DNA of 64,000 nt. Origin: Fonsecaea monophora (taxonomy: Eukaryota; Ascomycota; Eurotiomycetes; Chaetothyriales; Herpotrichiellaceae). Positions within the stretch are counted from its first letter, which is position 1. Each line of letters opens with the position of its first letter. The position numbers were made by a program, and so were the translations under genes. The notes beneath the pieces were generated by a model. The model did no database searches and was not told the DNA's origin. It worked only from the letters and a program-made list of their open reading frames with translations. Below, piece by piece: positions 54,428 through 64,000 of this stretch. Location of the stretch: assembly GCF_001642475.1 (NCBI RefSeq), contig NW_019173947.1:124001-188000 (forward strand). The letters run 5' to 3'.

Positions 54428-55057
54428 TCAGCCTTCGCCTCGGACCTGACCATTACTCTGCCCTTGCTCGCTGCGGTCAAGGTCGATACGGCAGAGGGGA
54501 CAGGTGCTGCTCACATTCAGCAGCCAGGGATCGATGCATGCAGGATGGTATTTGTGAGAACATGGCAAAAGTCGGACCTGTTCTCCAATGCTGAAATCTT
54601 CGGTGCAGATTGAGCACCTCAGACCTCTTTCTCCATCGAGGACAGGAGCACCATTCAATTCTGTGAGGGTAGCACTGCTTGAGTCATCACCACTGCATTT
54701 GGGCATTTGACCTGCGACATGTTCGTGGATTTGATTGGCTTTTTTCGCATTCCCCAGCTCAACTGACTCAAGTTCAGTATTCGTTTTCTCGGTAAATCGG
54801 ACAATAGGAATGGTGTCTAGGATGGCGCGAGTGATTCCTTTTGCTCGATTTCTCATCGACTGGCCAGCTGTATTTTGTGGAATGTATCGTTCTGGATGGC
54901 GATATACTCGAAGTGCCCCGACGAGGGCGATTGCTCCAAAGAAGGCAATGATGGCGCCAGTCAGGGTAAAGAGGACGATCTTGACCACGTTGGAGCTAGG
55001 GCTTTGATCGTCCTCAGTACTCCGACCACTCAGCAAAGTCGTTTTCTCTCCTTGCAT
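54428..55057 (-). CDS. RING-H2 membrane protein, putative E3 ubiquitin ligase
   Basis: A 209-residue intronless frame. Residues about 23-48 form one membrane helix (VVKIVLFTLTGAIIAFFGAIA). A RING-H2 finger is near the C-terminus: CSICTEDFSIGEQVRLLPC, then HKYHPACIDPWLLNVSSTC and CPLCR. This has the C-x2-C, C-x-H-x2-H and C-x2-C ligands of the H2 class, plus the Ile and Trp that contact E2 enzymes. The segment between (RNRAKGITRAILDTIPIVRF) has a juxtamembrane pattern often seen in fungal RING membrane proteins. Many homologues carry a signal peptide and luminal domain before the helix; here nothing coding precedes the chosen ATG, so the gene may be short or the 5' end may be missed. Confidence 0.78.
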   Translation of the reverse strand: MQGEKTTLLSGRSTEDDQSPSSNVVKIVLFTLTGAIIAFFGAIALVGALRVYRHPERYIPQNTAGQSMRNRAKGITRAILDTIPIVRFTEKTNTELESVELGNAKKANQIHEHVAGQMPKCSGDDSSSATLTELNGAPVLDGERGLRCSICTEDFSIGEQVRLLPCSHKYHPACIDPWLLNVSSTCPLCRIDLDRSEQGQSNGQVRGEG

Positions 55058-56086
55058 GACGAGATTGGGCCAGATTCGACTGGCGTTGGTTGCTGACCCG
55101 CGCAGCGTGCCTTTACATGAGGAATCAACTCCAGTGGTCAGCTAAAAACGAGCCTATGAATTCGAACAAAAAACACCGACGGGCATTTGGTTTTCATATA
55201 TATTACACAGGCCCCCATCGGCCACGACAATGCCTTGGACTGATGGCGTCGTCTCTTGAATATGAGCCTCGCCTATTCATCAGGAGATCAACACCCATCG
55301 GTGGCAGCCGTCAGTCTCCAAGCACTCATGCCAAGTAGGGCAGTTTTCTTGATTGTCTTGCCATTCCTTGGTGCCTTTCTTGTGGCTGCCTCTGCCACAT
55401 TTCAAGAATGCTTGATTGCAGTTTCAACATCTAATTATGATCTCTCGTCATCGCCAATTTCTCTGACAGCAGCTTTTCTTCACCATCGAGCAACGACACA
55501 TCCAGATCGCCAGAAGAAAGCAAAACCCTCAGCAGGATCCCTGATGCACTGACCGCTATGTCACCAGAAACCCGAGTCGAAATTCAAGAGGGATTGGTTG
55601 ATGGGGAGAGTGGCTGAGATTGCGCTATTAAGCTCAAGGATGTCGCCATCACGACAAGGCTTGCCAAGCTATCTCGACCACTCCCAGAGCCCTGTATGTA
55701 AATGTCTCCATGCCACCAGTATTAATATGTTCAGCTACGTCCTCGGCGCCGCGAGAAATCTCGACATGGTCCTTCTTGGACGGGCCTCCCTTCAACATTG
55801 GCGACGCAGTCATTTGCTTGGCTGTACAACTTTCGCTGGAATGGCGCTGAAAGTTTTGGTCAAATCTGCCATGCGCACCCCCATGCCGACGATGAATTTG
55901 CTCTTGGCTCTCGTCTATGATGAACAAACATCGGAAGAGTTTGGCGATCTAGATGGGGATCGCAATGGCGTGATGATGATCCGTTGGTGATTGAATTTCT
56001 ACAAGAACAATGGTTTGCTCCTCTTCAAAGTCTCTGCTGGCAGGGCAAAGGCCTTTTGGACCAGTTTTCAATACTATCCTGCAAAG
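55058..56086. other. Intergenic region with coding-like fragments
   Basis: No complete gene. From 55329 an ATG frame begins with a hydrophobic MPSRAVFLIVLPFLGAFLV, like a signal peptide, but ends at 55552. Around 55690-55850 a frame reads STWSFLDGPPFNIGDAVICL and near 55985-56040 another reads VIEFLQEQWFAPLQSL. These look coding but I could not identify them or join them, so a gene relic is possible. Confidence 0.35.
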
Positions 56087-57964
56087 ATGTCTGATTTTGA
56101 TCAGAAGACGACAGAAGTCGTCAATGAATTTCCTCCCGTTGGTGCAAATGGCGAGGCTCTTTTGCTGGAGCGTGACTGGACACTAGAGGAAGAAGTCAAA
56201 GCGAAAAGGAAGTCAGTGTTAATGCATCACAAGTTTGGTCGATACTGGACAACAAGGACTCTGCTGACAGGACTACCTTGGGCAGGATGGACTTCATCAT
56301 CATGCCACTCCTCACGCTGGGCTTCTTTTGCCTTCGTACGTCTGCATCCTGACCTCTCGTCAATTTTGTGGCTGACTCCGAGCTTCTTCACAGAACTTGA
56401 CCGCGGGAACATGGCCAATGCCATCACAGACGACTTCATGGAGGACGTGGGCATCACCCAAAACCAATTCAACGTGGGACAACAGATGCTGTCCCTGGGC
56501 ATCGTGCTATTCGAGATTCCTTCCAACATGATTTTGTACCGGGTCGGTCCTGGCAAGTGGTTGACACTTCAACTGTTTCTTTTCGGCACCGTGAGCACGT
56601 TCCAGGCCTTCCAGAAATCCTACGGCTCGTTCATTGCCACTCGGTTTCTCCTGGGGATAACAGAGTCGGGATTCATCCCCGGTGGTCTGTGGACCCTCTC
56701 AACTTGGTACACCCGGAAAGAAACTGCAAAGCGTGTTATGATATTCTACTTTGGCAACCAATTCGGCCAAGCATCCGCAAAGCTCCTGGCATATGGCATT
56801 CTCCACATGCGCGGCGTTGGCGGTAAATCAGGCTGGTTCTGGTTGTTCGTCCTGATGGGCAGCTTTACCGTTCTCAGCGGTCTCATTCTGGGATTTTTCC
56901 TGCCAGACTCTTTCAAGAACCCTCGCAGCACATTCCTGCCCAACGTCAAGATCTTCACAGACCGAGAGATCCATATTCTCAACACTCGAGTCATGATTGA
57001 CGACCCGATGAAGGGGAAGAAGAAGAAGCGCATCGGTCGACTCGCGTTCAAGAAGGCTGTACGTCCACTAGATGATGATGTTCCATTTGACTCGTTCTGA
57101 CATGATGCGCAGTTCTCACATTGGAGAATGTGGGTGCACGTTATCATCACCCTGGCAAACAATGGGCCGCAACGCGCCTTTGACACCTACGCCCCGACGA
57201 TTGTCAGAAGTTTCGGCTTCGCTGCGCTGTCGTCCAATGCTCTTGCCTCTGTCGGTCTATTTTTGCAGATTCCGGTGTCGTTTTCATTCAGTTATGTGTC
57301 GGATCATTTGTAAGTCGTCTGGAGCTCTCATGGACTGTTCGTACCCTGACGTGTAACAGCTCGAGGCGCGGTGAGACAGTCATTGCTGGCCTTAGCATGC
57401 ATCTCCTTGGGTACATCTTCAACCGCATCTTCACTGAAATCGACAATCGAGGGGTCAGGTACTTTGGTGTCGTCTGGACGCAGACCTTTGGCACTTTTTC
57501 ACACCCTCTGAACATTACCTGGATGTCGCTCACTTGCGAAGACTCGGAGGAGAGGGCCCTTGCGATGGCCATGTATTCCTCTCCTTGAACCGTGAATGAA
57601 AGAATGTTGGCTAACGTTTTGTAGGGTCATCATGGGCGCGAATATCGCCGGCATCTATGGAGCTCAAATCTTCCGGCAGGACGACCGTCCGCGATATCGC
57701 CGCGCTTTCAGTGTCAATTGTGCGGTACTGGCCGTTGGCCTGGGGCTTGCAATTGGCCGACACATCGACGATTTGATTCGTCGTCGTCGCGGCCTTCGTC
57801 GGTTCTCCGCTGTCCGCGATAGTAACAGACATCAGTCGGTCGAGATCTTCGACAACGAGAAGAATGCTGTTGCTCCTCCACCCAGCGAGGATCAGCCAGG
57901 ACCAATCCTCCTCGAGGGAGGTAAGAGGCCAGTCGTCTCCAACGGGCTGAGCGGCACCACCTGA
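56087..57964 (+). CDS. MFS anion:cation symporter (Dal5/TNA1 family)
   Basis: Six exons (56087-56211, 56271-56335, 56394-57058, 57113-57309, 57360-57572, 57625-57964) give 534 residues; all introns are 50-59 nt and keep phase. The signature LTLGFFCLQLDRGNMANA at the first helix arises only after removing introns 1 and 2. The protein has 12 membrane helices, with GFIPGGLWTLSTWYTRKE in helix 4-5, and the central loop ends RLAFKKA. The family imports organic anions such as allantoate, nicotinate or pantothenate with protons at the plasma membrane; the substrate cannot be assigned. The C-terminal tail is charged (NRHQSVEIFDNEKN). It lies downstream of the aminotransferase and FAD-oxidase genes, possibly part of the same accessory region. 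Confidence 0.9.
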
Positions 57965-59244
57965 GGCAACAGGCTGAGGCCGAGCCAATCGTGCCCACCG
58001 TATTGAGGTTCGAAGACAGGCATGGGTCTAGAGGGTATATCAATGTGGAAACACTCAATGACTTGACATGAGACACGGGGGTTTGGATCGGGTAGAGATA
58101 TTTTGGACACCGATATTAGACACGAATGGGGGCGTGCGGGCAGAGATGCCTCTAGGGATCAGGTAGCTTCTACAGGAGCTTAGCACATAGAAAATGAATA
58201 TGTGACGAACTGAGTCCTTTTTATTGTCTACCGTGTGAGGAACTGACCGACCTATGTAAGTAGGAGAGAGGAACCTCACATGACCATCTCCCTGCCTGGA
58301 GCCGCTTGGAGCCGGTCAGATCTTTGGGGGGAATGACAACCCCCGGAAAAGTGTTCTGGGGAGCATACAGTTCAATCTCACAGTCTACCTGACATGGTCA
58401 CGGTTAGACTGTCAAACTGTCAAGAGTCACAGGGCCGACCTGTCGTTGGGTTGCGTATATCCACCCTAGTGAGCACGCAACTATTGCGCGATGCCATGAA
58501 TTTGAAGGTGGATCGGAACGTGACGACACTGTCTCCGGGTGGGCTTTCGTCGCTCACGATATGGTACAGTACGACACTACGCAACAAGTAAGTGTCATAT
58601 CAAACCATGCCAGAAGGTTGTGGCCATGGGAGGAGTTGATGCAGTTACAGGCAGAGACAGACCTGCGACCCGTATGACTTGACAATGCAAAGCTCTTCAT
58701 GCACAACGGGATGGACACACTGTAGATATTGAACTTCTGGTCCGCACAATACACTGGAGGTATGACGACCTCTCTCGTGGGCCTCTTGGGTCTTCTTCAT
58801 TTTCCCTTTTGTAGCGCGCGTAGGCGAGTGCGGAACAGAACTGAGTTCGATCTCACCTTTTTCCCTCCAGTCCTTCGCTGGGCTTAGGTCTAGCCTTTTG
58901 CCCTGCAATCGGGTTTGTTTGGTGGTGTTTTTGTGGCCTATGGTTAGTCATTCAAAGAGACAACGCAGCTCTGGCTATTACTCGAGACCTCAATCAATCC
59001 AAACCTGAGTTAAGAAGCATGGAGGAGACACATTAGACGCCTGATGTCGAGCGTTTTCGAGCGTTGACAGGGTGACCTGGACTCGGTGACCAACTGAGGC
59101 ACTGGCGCACTCTGAGAAAATGAGGCCGTTCTCTCGCATAGATAGATCCAGCGCGAGATGATTTCCACAGCAGAGAGAGACCCTTTTCTCCCTGCTATAT
59201 CCCCTTCAAATCTCCTCAGTCATTGAGAGACATCCTTCCCCATC
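57965..59244. other. Intergenic region, nothing recognised
   Basis: Short open frames only. It serves as the 3' region of the permease gene. Confidence 0.6.
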
Positions 59245-59484
59245 ATGTGCGAAACTGCGTGCATGACCTTTCGGTCGTGCAGAAGAAATCCTCCACACGT
59301 GATCCGTGGAAACCATATTCGATGCGCAAGAGCAATGGCCCGTCCAAGGCAAAGAGTTTGTCTCCCTCCTAGTGGAACACTGAGGGACTTGCCATTGTCC
59401 CTTGATGCTCGAGACACCAATGTAAGAGGCGAGTGCCCGGTTTGTCGCCGAAGGACACCGTCCGACTCTTCAGATTCTGCTTAG
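59245..59484 (+). CDS. Small Cys-rich hypothetical protein, 79 aa
   Basis: A short frame with nine cysteines in its first two thirds and end: MCETACMTFRSC, IRCARAMARPRQRVC and GECPVCRRRTP. It resembles a loose group of small fungal proteins that start MC-E/R and end with a CPxC pair before a Ser-rich tail, which may bind zinc. I recall the pattern but cannot name a family. It has no signal peptide, so it is not a typical secreted small Cys-rich effector. GTAAGAG inside the frame (near codon 55) could be a donor, so the true end is uncertain. It is short enough to be a chance frame. Confidence 0.4.
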   Translation: MCETACMTFRSCRRNPPHVIRGNHIRCARAMARPRQRVCLPPSGTLRDLPLSLDARDTNVRGECPVCRRRTPSDSSDSA

Positions 59485-60200
59485 CTGTGAGTGCCCCCAG
59501 CGAACGTAATGGCAGCGCCGGCGGGCGTGATTGGAGGCAGATTCATTTCAGTTTGTTTGAACAGGCTAACAAGTTCAAAGTTTCAATCATCAGCTCTCGG
59601 GAAATTCGGTGGGAGGAAAGGAAGAAAAAAAAACATGCATAACATACAACTTGTCCCTTTTCTCTTCAACTTGAACACTTCATACTTGGTCACACCCCAA
59701 GGTCGACTGTGGAATGTTCTTTGCAGTACAAGTCGACAATGATGTGCATCTAGACCGACTTATCGGGAGCCATGAGACGAGAGCAAAAGTCGCCTTGGGG
59801 ATCTATACCAGATTGTTGGAAGAATTGGTCAATTATGTCTTCTTCTTGCAGCCAGTAGTCCTCATGAACACGGAAAACGATTCACTGGGTTCCAGATGCT
59901 GTAATGGGAGGAGAGAGGCTGTGGATAGTCATGTAGTTTGAGGCCATGACGCTAAGCTCGGTTGGGCCGAAACTTCCAGAGATGTCGACAAATCAGAGTG
60001 GACCATAAAACCGTAACACAACTTATTGTTGATCGCGTGAGAGGAGAGGAGCCCCGTGGAACGCTTGATCCCGCCAAGGAACCTCCAAGCTGGAACCCCC
60101 AGAACTCGGAACCCTGAAGCGCCGACTGCGCCATCCCACTTGTGCCTTGCGAGAATTTCCAAGATCCAAATAAATCATTGCCCCAGACATTTTTGTTGCC
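59485..60200. other. Intergenic region, nothing recognised
   Basis: Promoter side of TYW1. An A-rich stretch at 59624-59634 and no convincing frames. Confidence 0.6.
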
Positions 60201-62740
60201 ATGGATCTGGGTGAAGCTGGTGCCGCGCCAGTCATCCTGGCTGACTGGCTGGATCGCCTCTTGAACTACTGGCATGAGAACCGTGCTGTTGTGTCCACCC
60301 TCGTCGGGCTCTGTGTTCTCGCCGTTGTCGTGCAACGCAGACATGCTTCCAAGAGTGCACAGCACGGCTCTCCAACCCTGGAGAAGGCAGCGTGGCTCGC
60401 CCCAAAGGACGATGCCCACGTCCAGACTGGAAAGGATCAAAGACTCCAGAGTCCTTCGAGAATCACCCCTTCGCTCACGTCTGGCCAGGCTCGAAAACCT
60501 CGAACTCCGGCCGCTGCAGCCCGTGTGGTGACTGGCCGCAAGCCAGCGAGTTCGAGAGGACAGGCGGCGCTCCAAAGACGACGAGAGCCGTCTCGCATGC
60601 AGCCACTGATCTTCTTCTCGTCCTTGACTGGGACTACTGAACGCCTCGCGAAGCAGGTCGCGGCGGATCTTGAGGGAGTCTCAACCGCCTACCCCGCGAT
60701 CCTCAGGCCTCAAGTATACGATCTCTCATATGTTGACCTCGACGACTACTTCATCTCAGGCCCCAAAACTCCCGTCCCGAGTGCAGATGTCTCGTACTTC
60801 TACCTCCTCCTGATACCTTCCTACGACATTGACACCATTCTGAACACCTTCCTTGCCCATTTAGACGAGACGCACAATGACTTCCGCATTGACACCGCAC
60901 CCTTGTCCACGTTGGCAGGCTATACAATATTTGGGATCGGGGACAAAGAAGGGTGGCCCACCGAGGAGAAAGGGTTTTGTTCACAGGCTGTAGAGGTCGA
61001 CAAGTGGATGGCCAAATTAACAGGTCGGAAGAGGGCGTATCCCTTGGGACTCGGTGACGTGAAAAGCAATGTCGACAAGTCGCTGAAGGACTGGGTAGGT
61101 GGCGTCTGCAACGTCCTCAAGGAGGTGAGCACGTCGGGGGCGCTGGGTGAAGGCGTTCCTGGCAGCGGGGAACCCGTGGAGAGCGGTGACGAGGAAGAGC
61201 CAGAGGATGGCGATGAAGAGACCGACGAATTCCCTGACTCTGGACGCAACAAGAGGCGAAAGCTTGCAAATACCACCGATCTCGAGGACGTGGGTGGGAA
61301 GGCCAATTCCTATACGTCTCCAATCGCCGTTGACTTCACCACCTACAGCTCTCGCCCTTCGCCAGCAACGACTCTGAAGGCCATGGTCCCTAAGGAATCC
61401 CCTACTCATGCTGCTTTGACCAAACAGGGCTACACCATCGTGGGTACCCACTCGGGCGTGAAAATCTGTCGCTGGACCAAATCTGCTCTTCGCGGCCGTG
61501 GATCCTGCTACAAGAATTCTTTCTATGGCATTGCGTCCCACCTGTGCATGGAAACTACTCCCTCGCTATCATGCAGCAACAAGTGCGTCTTTTGCTGGAG
61601 GCACGGCACCAACCCGGTGTCGACGACATGGCGCTGGCAAGTCGACGATCCCAAGCTGATATTCGACGGTGCAAAGGAAGGCCATTACAAGAAAATCAAG
61701 ATGATGCGCGGCGTTCCCGGTGTGCGCGCGGAAAGGTTCGAAGAGGCCATGCGTATCCGACACTGTGCTTTGAGCTTAGTAGGCGAACCGATCTTCTACC
61801 CTCGCATCAATGAGTTTGTGGGCCTCCTGCATGGAGAGAAGATATCGAGTTTCCTGGTCTGCAACGCCCAGCATCCGCAACAACTGCGTGACCTGCGCCG
61901 TGTGACACAACTATACGTCAGCATCGACGCCAGCAACAGAGACAGTCTGCGCAAGATCGATAGGCCTCTGCACCGGGATTTTTGGGAACGGTTCAATTCG
62001 TGTCTGGACATTTTGCGGGAGAAGCGGTTTGTACAGCGCACCGTGTTTCGGCTTACGCTCGTCAAGGGGTTCAACATTGAGGACGAAGTCGAGGGTTATG
62101 CTCACTTGGTGGCCAAGGGACTACCCTGCTTTATCGAGATCAAGGGTGTCACAGTAAGTTTCTGCCTGTCCGAAAAAGATATCCATCTCTTTGCGTATCG
62201 CATTGCTTCCGAGGCGCAATTGAGCTTTGTGGCGTCTTCCGCTCTATCCCTTTTGGAGGTATACTAACATATCTCTTCCCCCGACAGTACTGCGGTACGA
62301 GTTCCTCGGCCGGAGCGGGCTTGACGATGCAGAACGTCCCCTTTTACGAGGAAGTCGTCGCGTTCGTCGAGGCGCTGGACAAGGCCCTCGCGAAACGGGG
62401 ACTCGAGTACGGCATCGCCGCCGAACACGCACACAGTTGCTGCGTGCTGATTGCGAGCAAGCGCTTCCTCATCCGCGACAAGTGGCACACCCTCATCGAC
62501 TACGACAGGTTCTTCGACCTCCTGCAGAGTTCCACCGATTTCACGCCCGAGGATTACTGCAAGGCGACGCCCGAATGGGCACTCTGGGGCAATGGCGGGT
62601 TCGATCCCAGAGACGAGAGGGTGGATCGGAAGGGGAGACCGAAGGAGAAGAAAATAAGTGGTGGTGACGATGACGGTACTGTCAGTGAGGCTCGAAATGG
62701 AATAAAAGTCGGAGAGCAGAAGGCCGACCTGGACTTTTAA
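60201..62740 (+). CDS. TYW1: tRNA wybutosine synthase Tyw1 (4-demethylwyosine synthase)
   Basis: Two exons (60201-62153, 62288-62740) give 801 residues; the 134-nt intron is phase 0. Tyw1 is the radical-SAM enzyme that condenses N1-methylguanosine-37 of tRNA-Phe with pyruvate to make the tricyclic wyosine base. A membrane helix near residues 30-46 (STLVGLCVLAVVV) suggests an ER anchor. The flavodoxin domain starts at about residue 134 with IFFSSLTGTTERLAKQVA, the FMN-phosphate loop. An acidic linker leads to the radical-SAM core: Cys458, Cys462 and Cys465 in CSNKCVFCWRHGTNP bind the 4Fe-4S cluster. KIKMMRGVPGVRAERFEEA, ALSLVGEPIFYPRINE and FIEIKGVTYCGTSSA (across the intron) follow, and HAHSCCVLIASKRF near the end is typical. 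NBP35 in this window may help build its cluster. Confidence 0.95.
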
Positions 62741-63543
62741 AAGTCTCGTCCATGCCTGTACTGTACACCCTTGCAAGCAAGCTATGTGTGGTCTGGTCTG
62801 GTCTTTGCTGAGGAAGCCTTTTTTCATCATTGACTGTTGGCTGTTGGCTGTTGGCTACTTCTGTCAGCTATGCTATGCTATGCGATGCTCCGCCTGAGAG
62901 CCCCTGACATTGCGTCATCCTTGATTCACGCAGCAACCAGCATTCGGCATTCAGCACGGTTGATTACCCTTAGGAGACCGTGCACCAGCAGACAGATCAC
63001 CAACAATTATCCGAATCATACTGTACCGCACCGTACCGTACCAGCTTTCAATGTCCCAACACAGCACAGACCAGCACATATCCTTCCTCGTTGGTTGAAT
63101 AGACTGACATTATGAGCTCTCTTGTGATTTTTTTTCTCCCTCCTTTTCATAGTTTCTTCTCAGATAGCCCAACGTACTCACCCCCCTCTCCCTTCCCTGA
63201 TGACTGCCACTTTGGGTAGCATACCTCGCCCGAGAACGATCGGGGTCGGGCACGAGATTATCATGTTTGCATTCTGTTCAGCTGTTTCCATTTCCCTGCA
63301 TGCATTCTGCTTGCTTGATTGATTGATTGTCTGATCGATCCGTTTTGTCAGTTGGCCAATAAAATCTCCGAGTTGCTGTTGTCGAGTTTCAAGCCCTTCA
63401 TGTACACATGCATGTGGTGCCGTGCGCGTATGCCCAGCATCGTTAGACGTCTGTGTCAATGACAAGCTCATTTTGATGTTTTTCTCAGGACATGTATCGT
63501 GCTCAATGTAGGTTTGGGTTTGGGTTTGGATTAGGTACATGAT
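62741..63543. other. Convergent intergenic region, nothing recognised
   Basis: TYW1 and the edge gene converge here. Short repeats (GTTGGCT x3 at 62837-62855; CTATG near 62873) and a CATACTGTACCGCACCGTACCG stretch split by variants are the only structure seen. Confidence 0.65.
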
Positions 63544-64000
63544 TTAATGTGCATAATAACCCTGGCTCGCCCAGCACTCTTGCAATAGTTCGGCGCGGGG
63601 ACGAAAGTCGCTCAACGGACCTGCTGGATTGGAGATGTCGTCGCCGGCCTTGACGCCGTCAGCGTCGGCTTGCTGAGACTTGGGCTTGGATTCGCCGCGC
63701 GCACGCGCTGGGTCGTCGTTGAGCGGCTTGATCGGGACGGCGAAGCTGGGGTCCTCGACGCCATCCATCTCCCCAATCGACTTGACCTTGTCGAGTGGCC
63801 CGTGGACAACAACATCCCCCAGATCCTCCTCGTACAGCTTGAAGAACGGGAGGCCCAGCTCGGCGTAGGTTTCCATGTTGATTGGCGTTTCTGGGGGTGG
63901 GAGACCCGTGACACTCTCAAAGGCGCTGGTGTTCAGGATCTGGACATTGAAGGCAACGGTGGCGGTCTTGTGCCACGTTTCTGCGGGCCAGTCATCACAC
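63544..64000 (-). CDS. Partial hypothetical gene, 3' end
   Basis: The minus-strand frame is open from the window edge to the TAA at 63544-63546, giving the last 151 residues or so; the 5' part lies outside. It starts DDWPAETWHKTATVAFNVQI and contains FESVTGLPPPETPINM and TYAELGLPFFKLYEED. Its Pro-rich tail ends with AELLQECWASQGYYAH. I believe this conserved GLPPPETP block occurs in uncharacterised fungal proteins but cannot name the family. The Lys/Asp/Ser-rich stretch near residue 90-120 is probably disordered. Confidence 0.7.
   Translation of the reverse strand, partial: CDDWPAETWHKTATVAFNVQILNTSAFESVTGLPPPETPINMETYAELGLPFFKLYEEDLGDVVVHGPLDKVKSIGEMDGVEDPSFAVPIKPLNDDPARARGESKPKSQQADADGVKAGDDISNPAGPLSDFRPRAELLQECWASQGYYAH

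Noticed and set aside
48068..57964. Beta-lactam-type biosynthetic cluster suggested by the epimerase-like aminotransferase
   Set aside because: No NRPS or isopenicillin N synthase gene is present; class V aminotransferases are common and the name is only a family label.
61017..61541. 174-codon minus-strand frame
   Set aside because: Antisense to TYW1 exon 1.
1..64000. CRISPR array, prophage or other prokaryotic defence system
   Set aside because: Introns, gene spacing and families are those of a filamentous fungus; no spaced direct repeats of array type were seen.

Overview
This window is nuclear DNA of a filamentous ascomycete (Pezizomycotina). Genes stand singly on both strands, most are broken by short GT-AG introns (about 50-135 nt, two longer), and the families are typical of such fungi: a DUF6536 membrane protein, a fungal DUF302 protein, a luciferase-domain protein, a CE16 esterase, and TNA1/Dal5-type permeases. 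The sequence alone does not fix the class. I saw no bacterial operons, CRISPR array, rRNA or intact transposon. Exon junctions below were placed by eye from splice sites, reading frame and recalled family motifs.

Layout. 1-4251: no supportable gene. 4252-10056: luciferase-domain protein, secreted CE16/GDSL esterase, Myb/SANT-like protein. 10442-13403: an ankyrin-repeat pseudogene and two uncharacterised genes, one of them doubtful. 13601-18187: an APC amino-acid/GABA-type permease and an ammonium transporter, transcribed divergently from a 1.1-kb promoter with several GATA sites. 18188-28567: a tRNA-Val relic, a disordered protein, a DUF302 protein, threonine synthase and the DUF6536 membrane protein. 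29743-33552: secreted aspartic protease and NBP35. 34200-34852: relic of a Zn2Cys6 regulator. 35910-44445: phosphatidylethanolamine methyltransferase CHO2, queuosine-salvage QNG1, SUMO-activating UBA2 and elongin C. 45992-47473: tRNA-splicing endonuclease subunit SEN54. 48068-57964: a more accessory stretch with a class V aminotransferase, a broken drug-transporter fragment, a secreted FAD-linked oxidase, a RING-H2 membrane protein and a TNA1-type permease. 59245-62740: a small Cys-rich protein and TYW1. 63544-64000: the 3' end of an unidentified gene.

Functional themes. Three tRNA maturation or modification genes (QNG1, SEN54, TYW1) and one cytosolic Fe-S assembly factor (NBP35, plausibly needed for the TYW1 cluster) lie within 30 kb, but are not adjacent. 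Nitrogen uptake is represented by the divergent permease/ammonium-transporter pair. Four relics (ankyrin gene, tRNA-Val, Zn2Cys6 regulator, DHA1 transporter) look decayed by small indels, nonsense changes or truncation. No clearly new multi-gene system was found; the most useful leads are the relics, the stop-free 60-nt intron in UBA2, the shared GATA promoter, and a recurrent intergenic motif (TACGAGGTAC).
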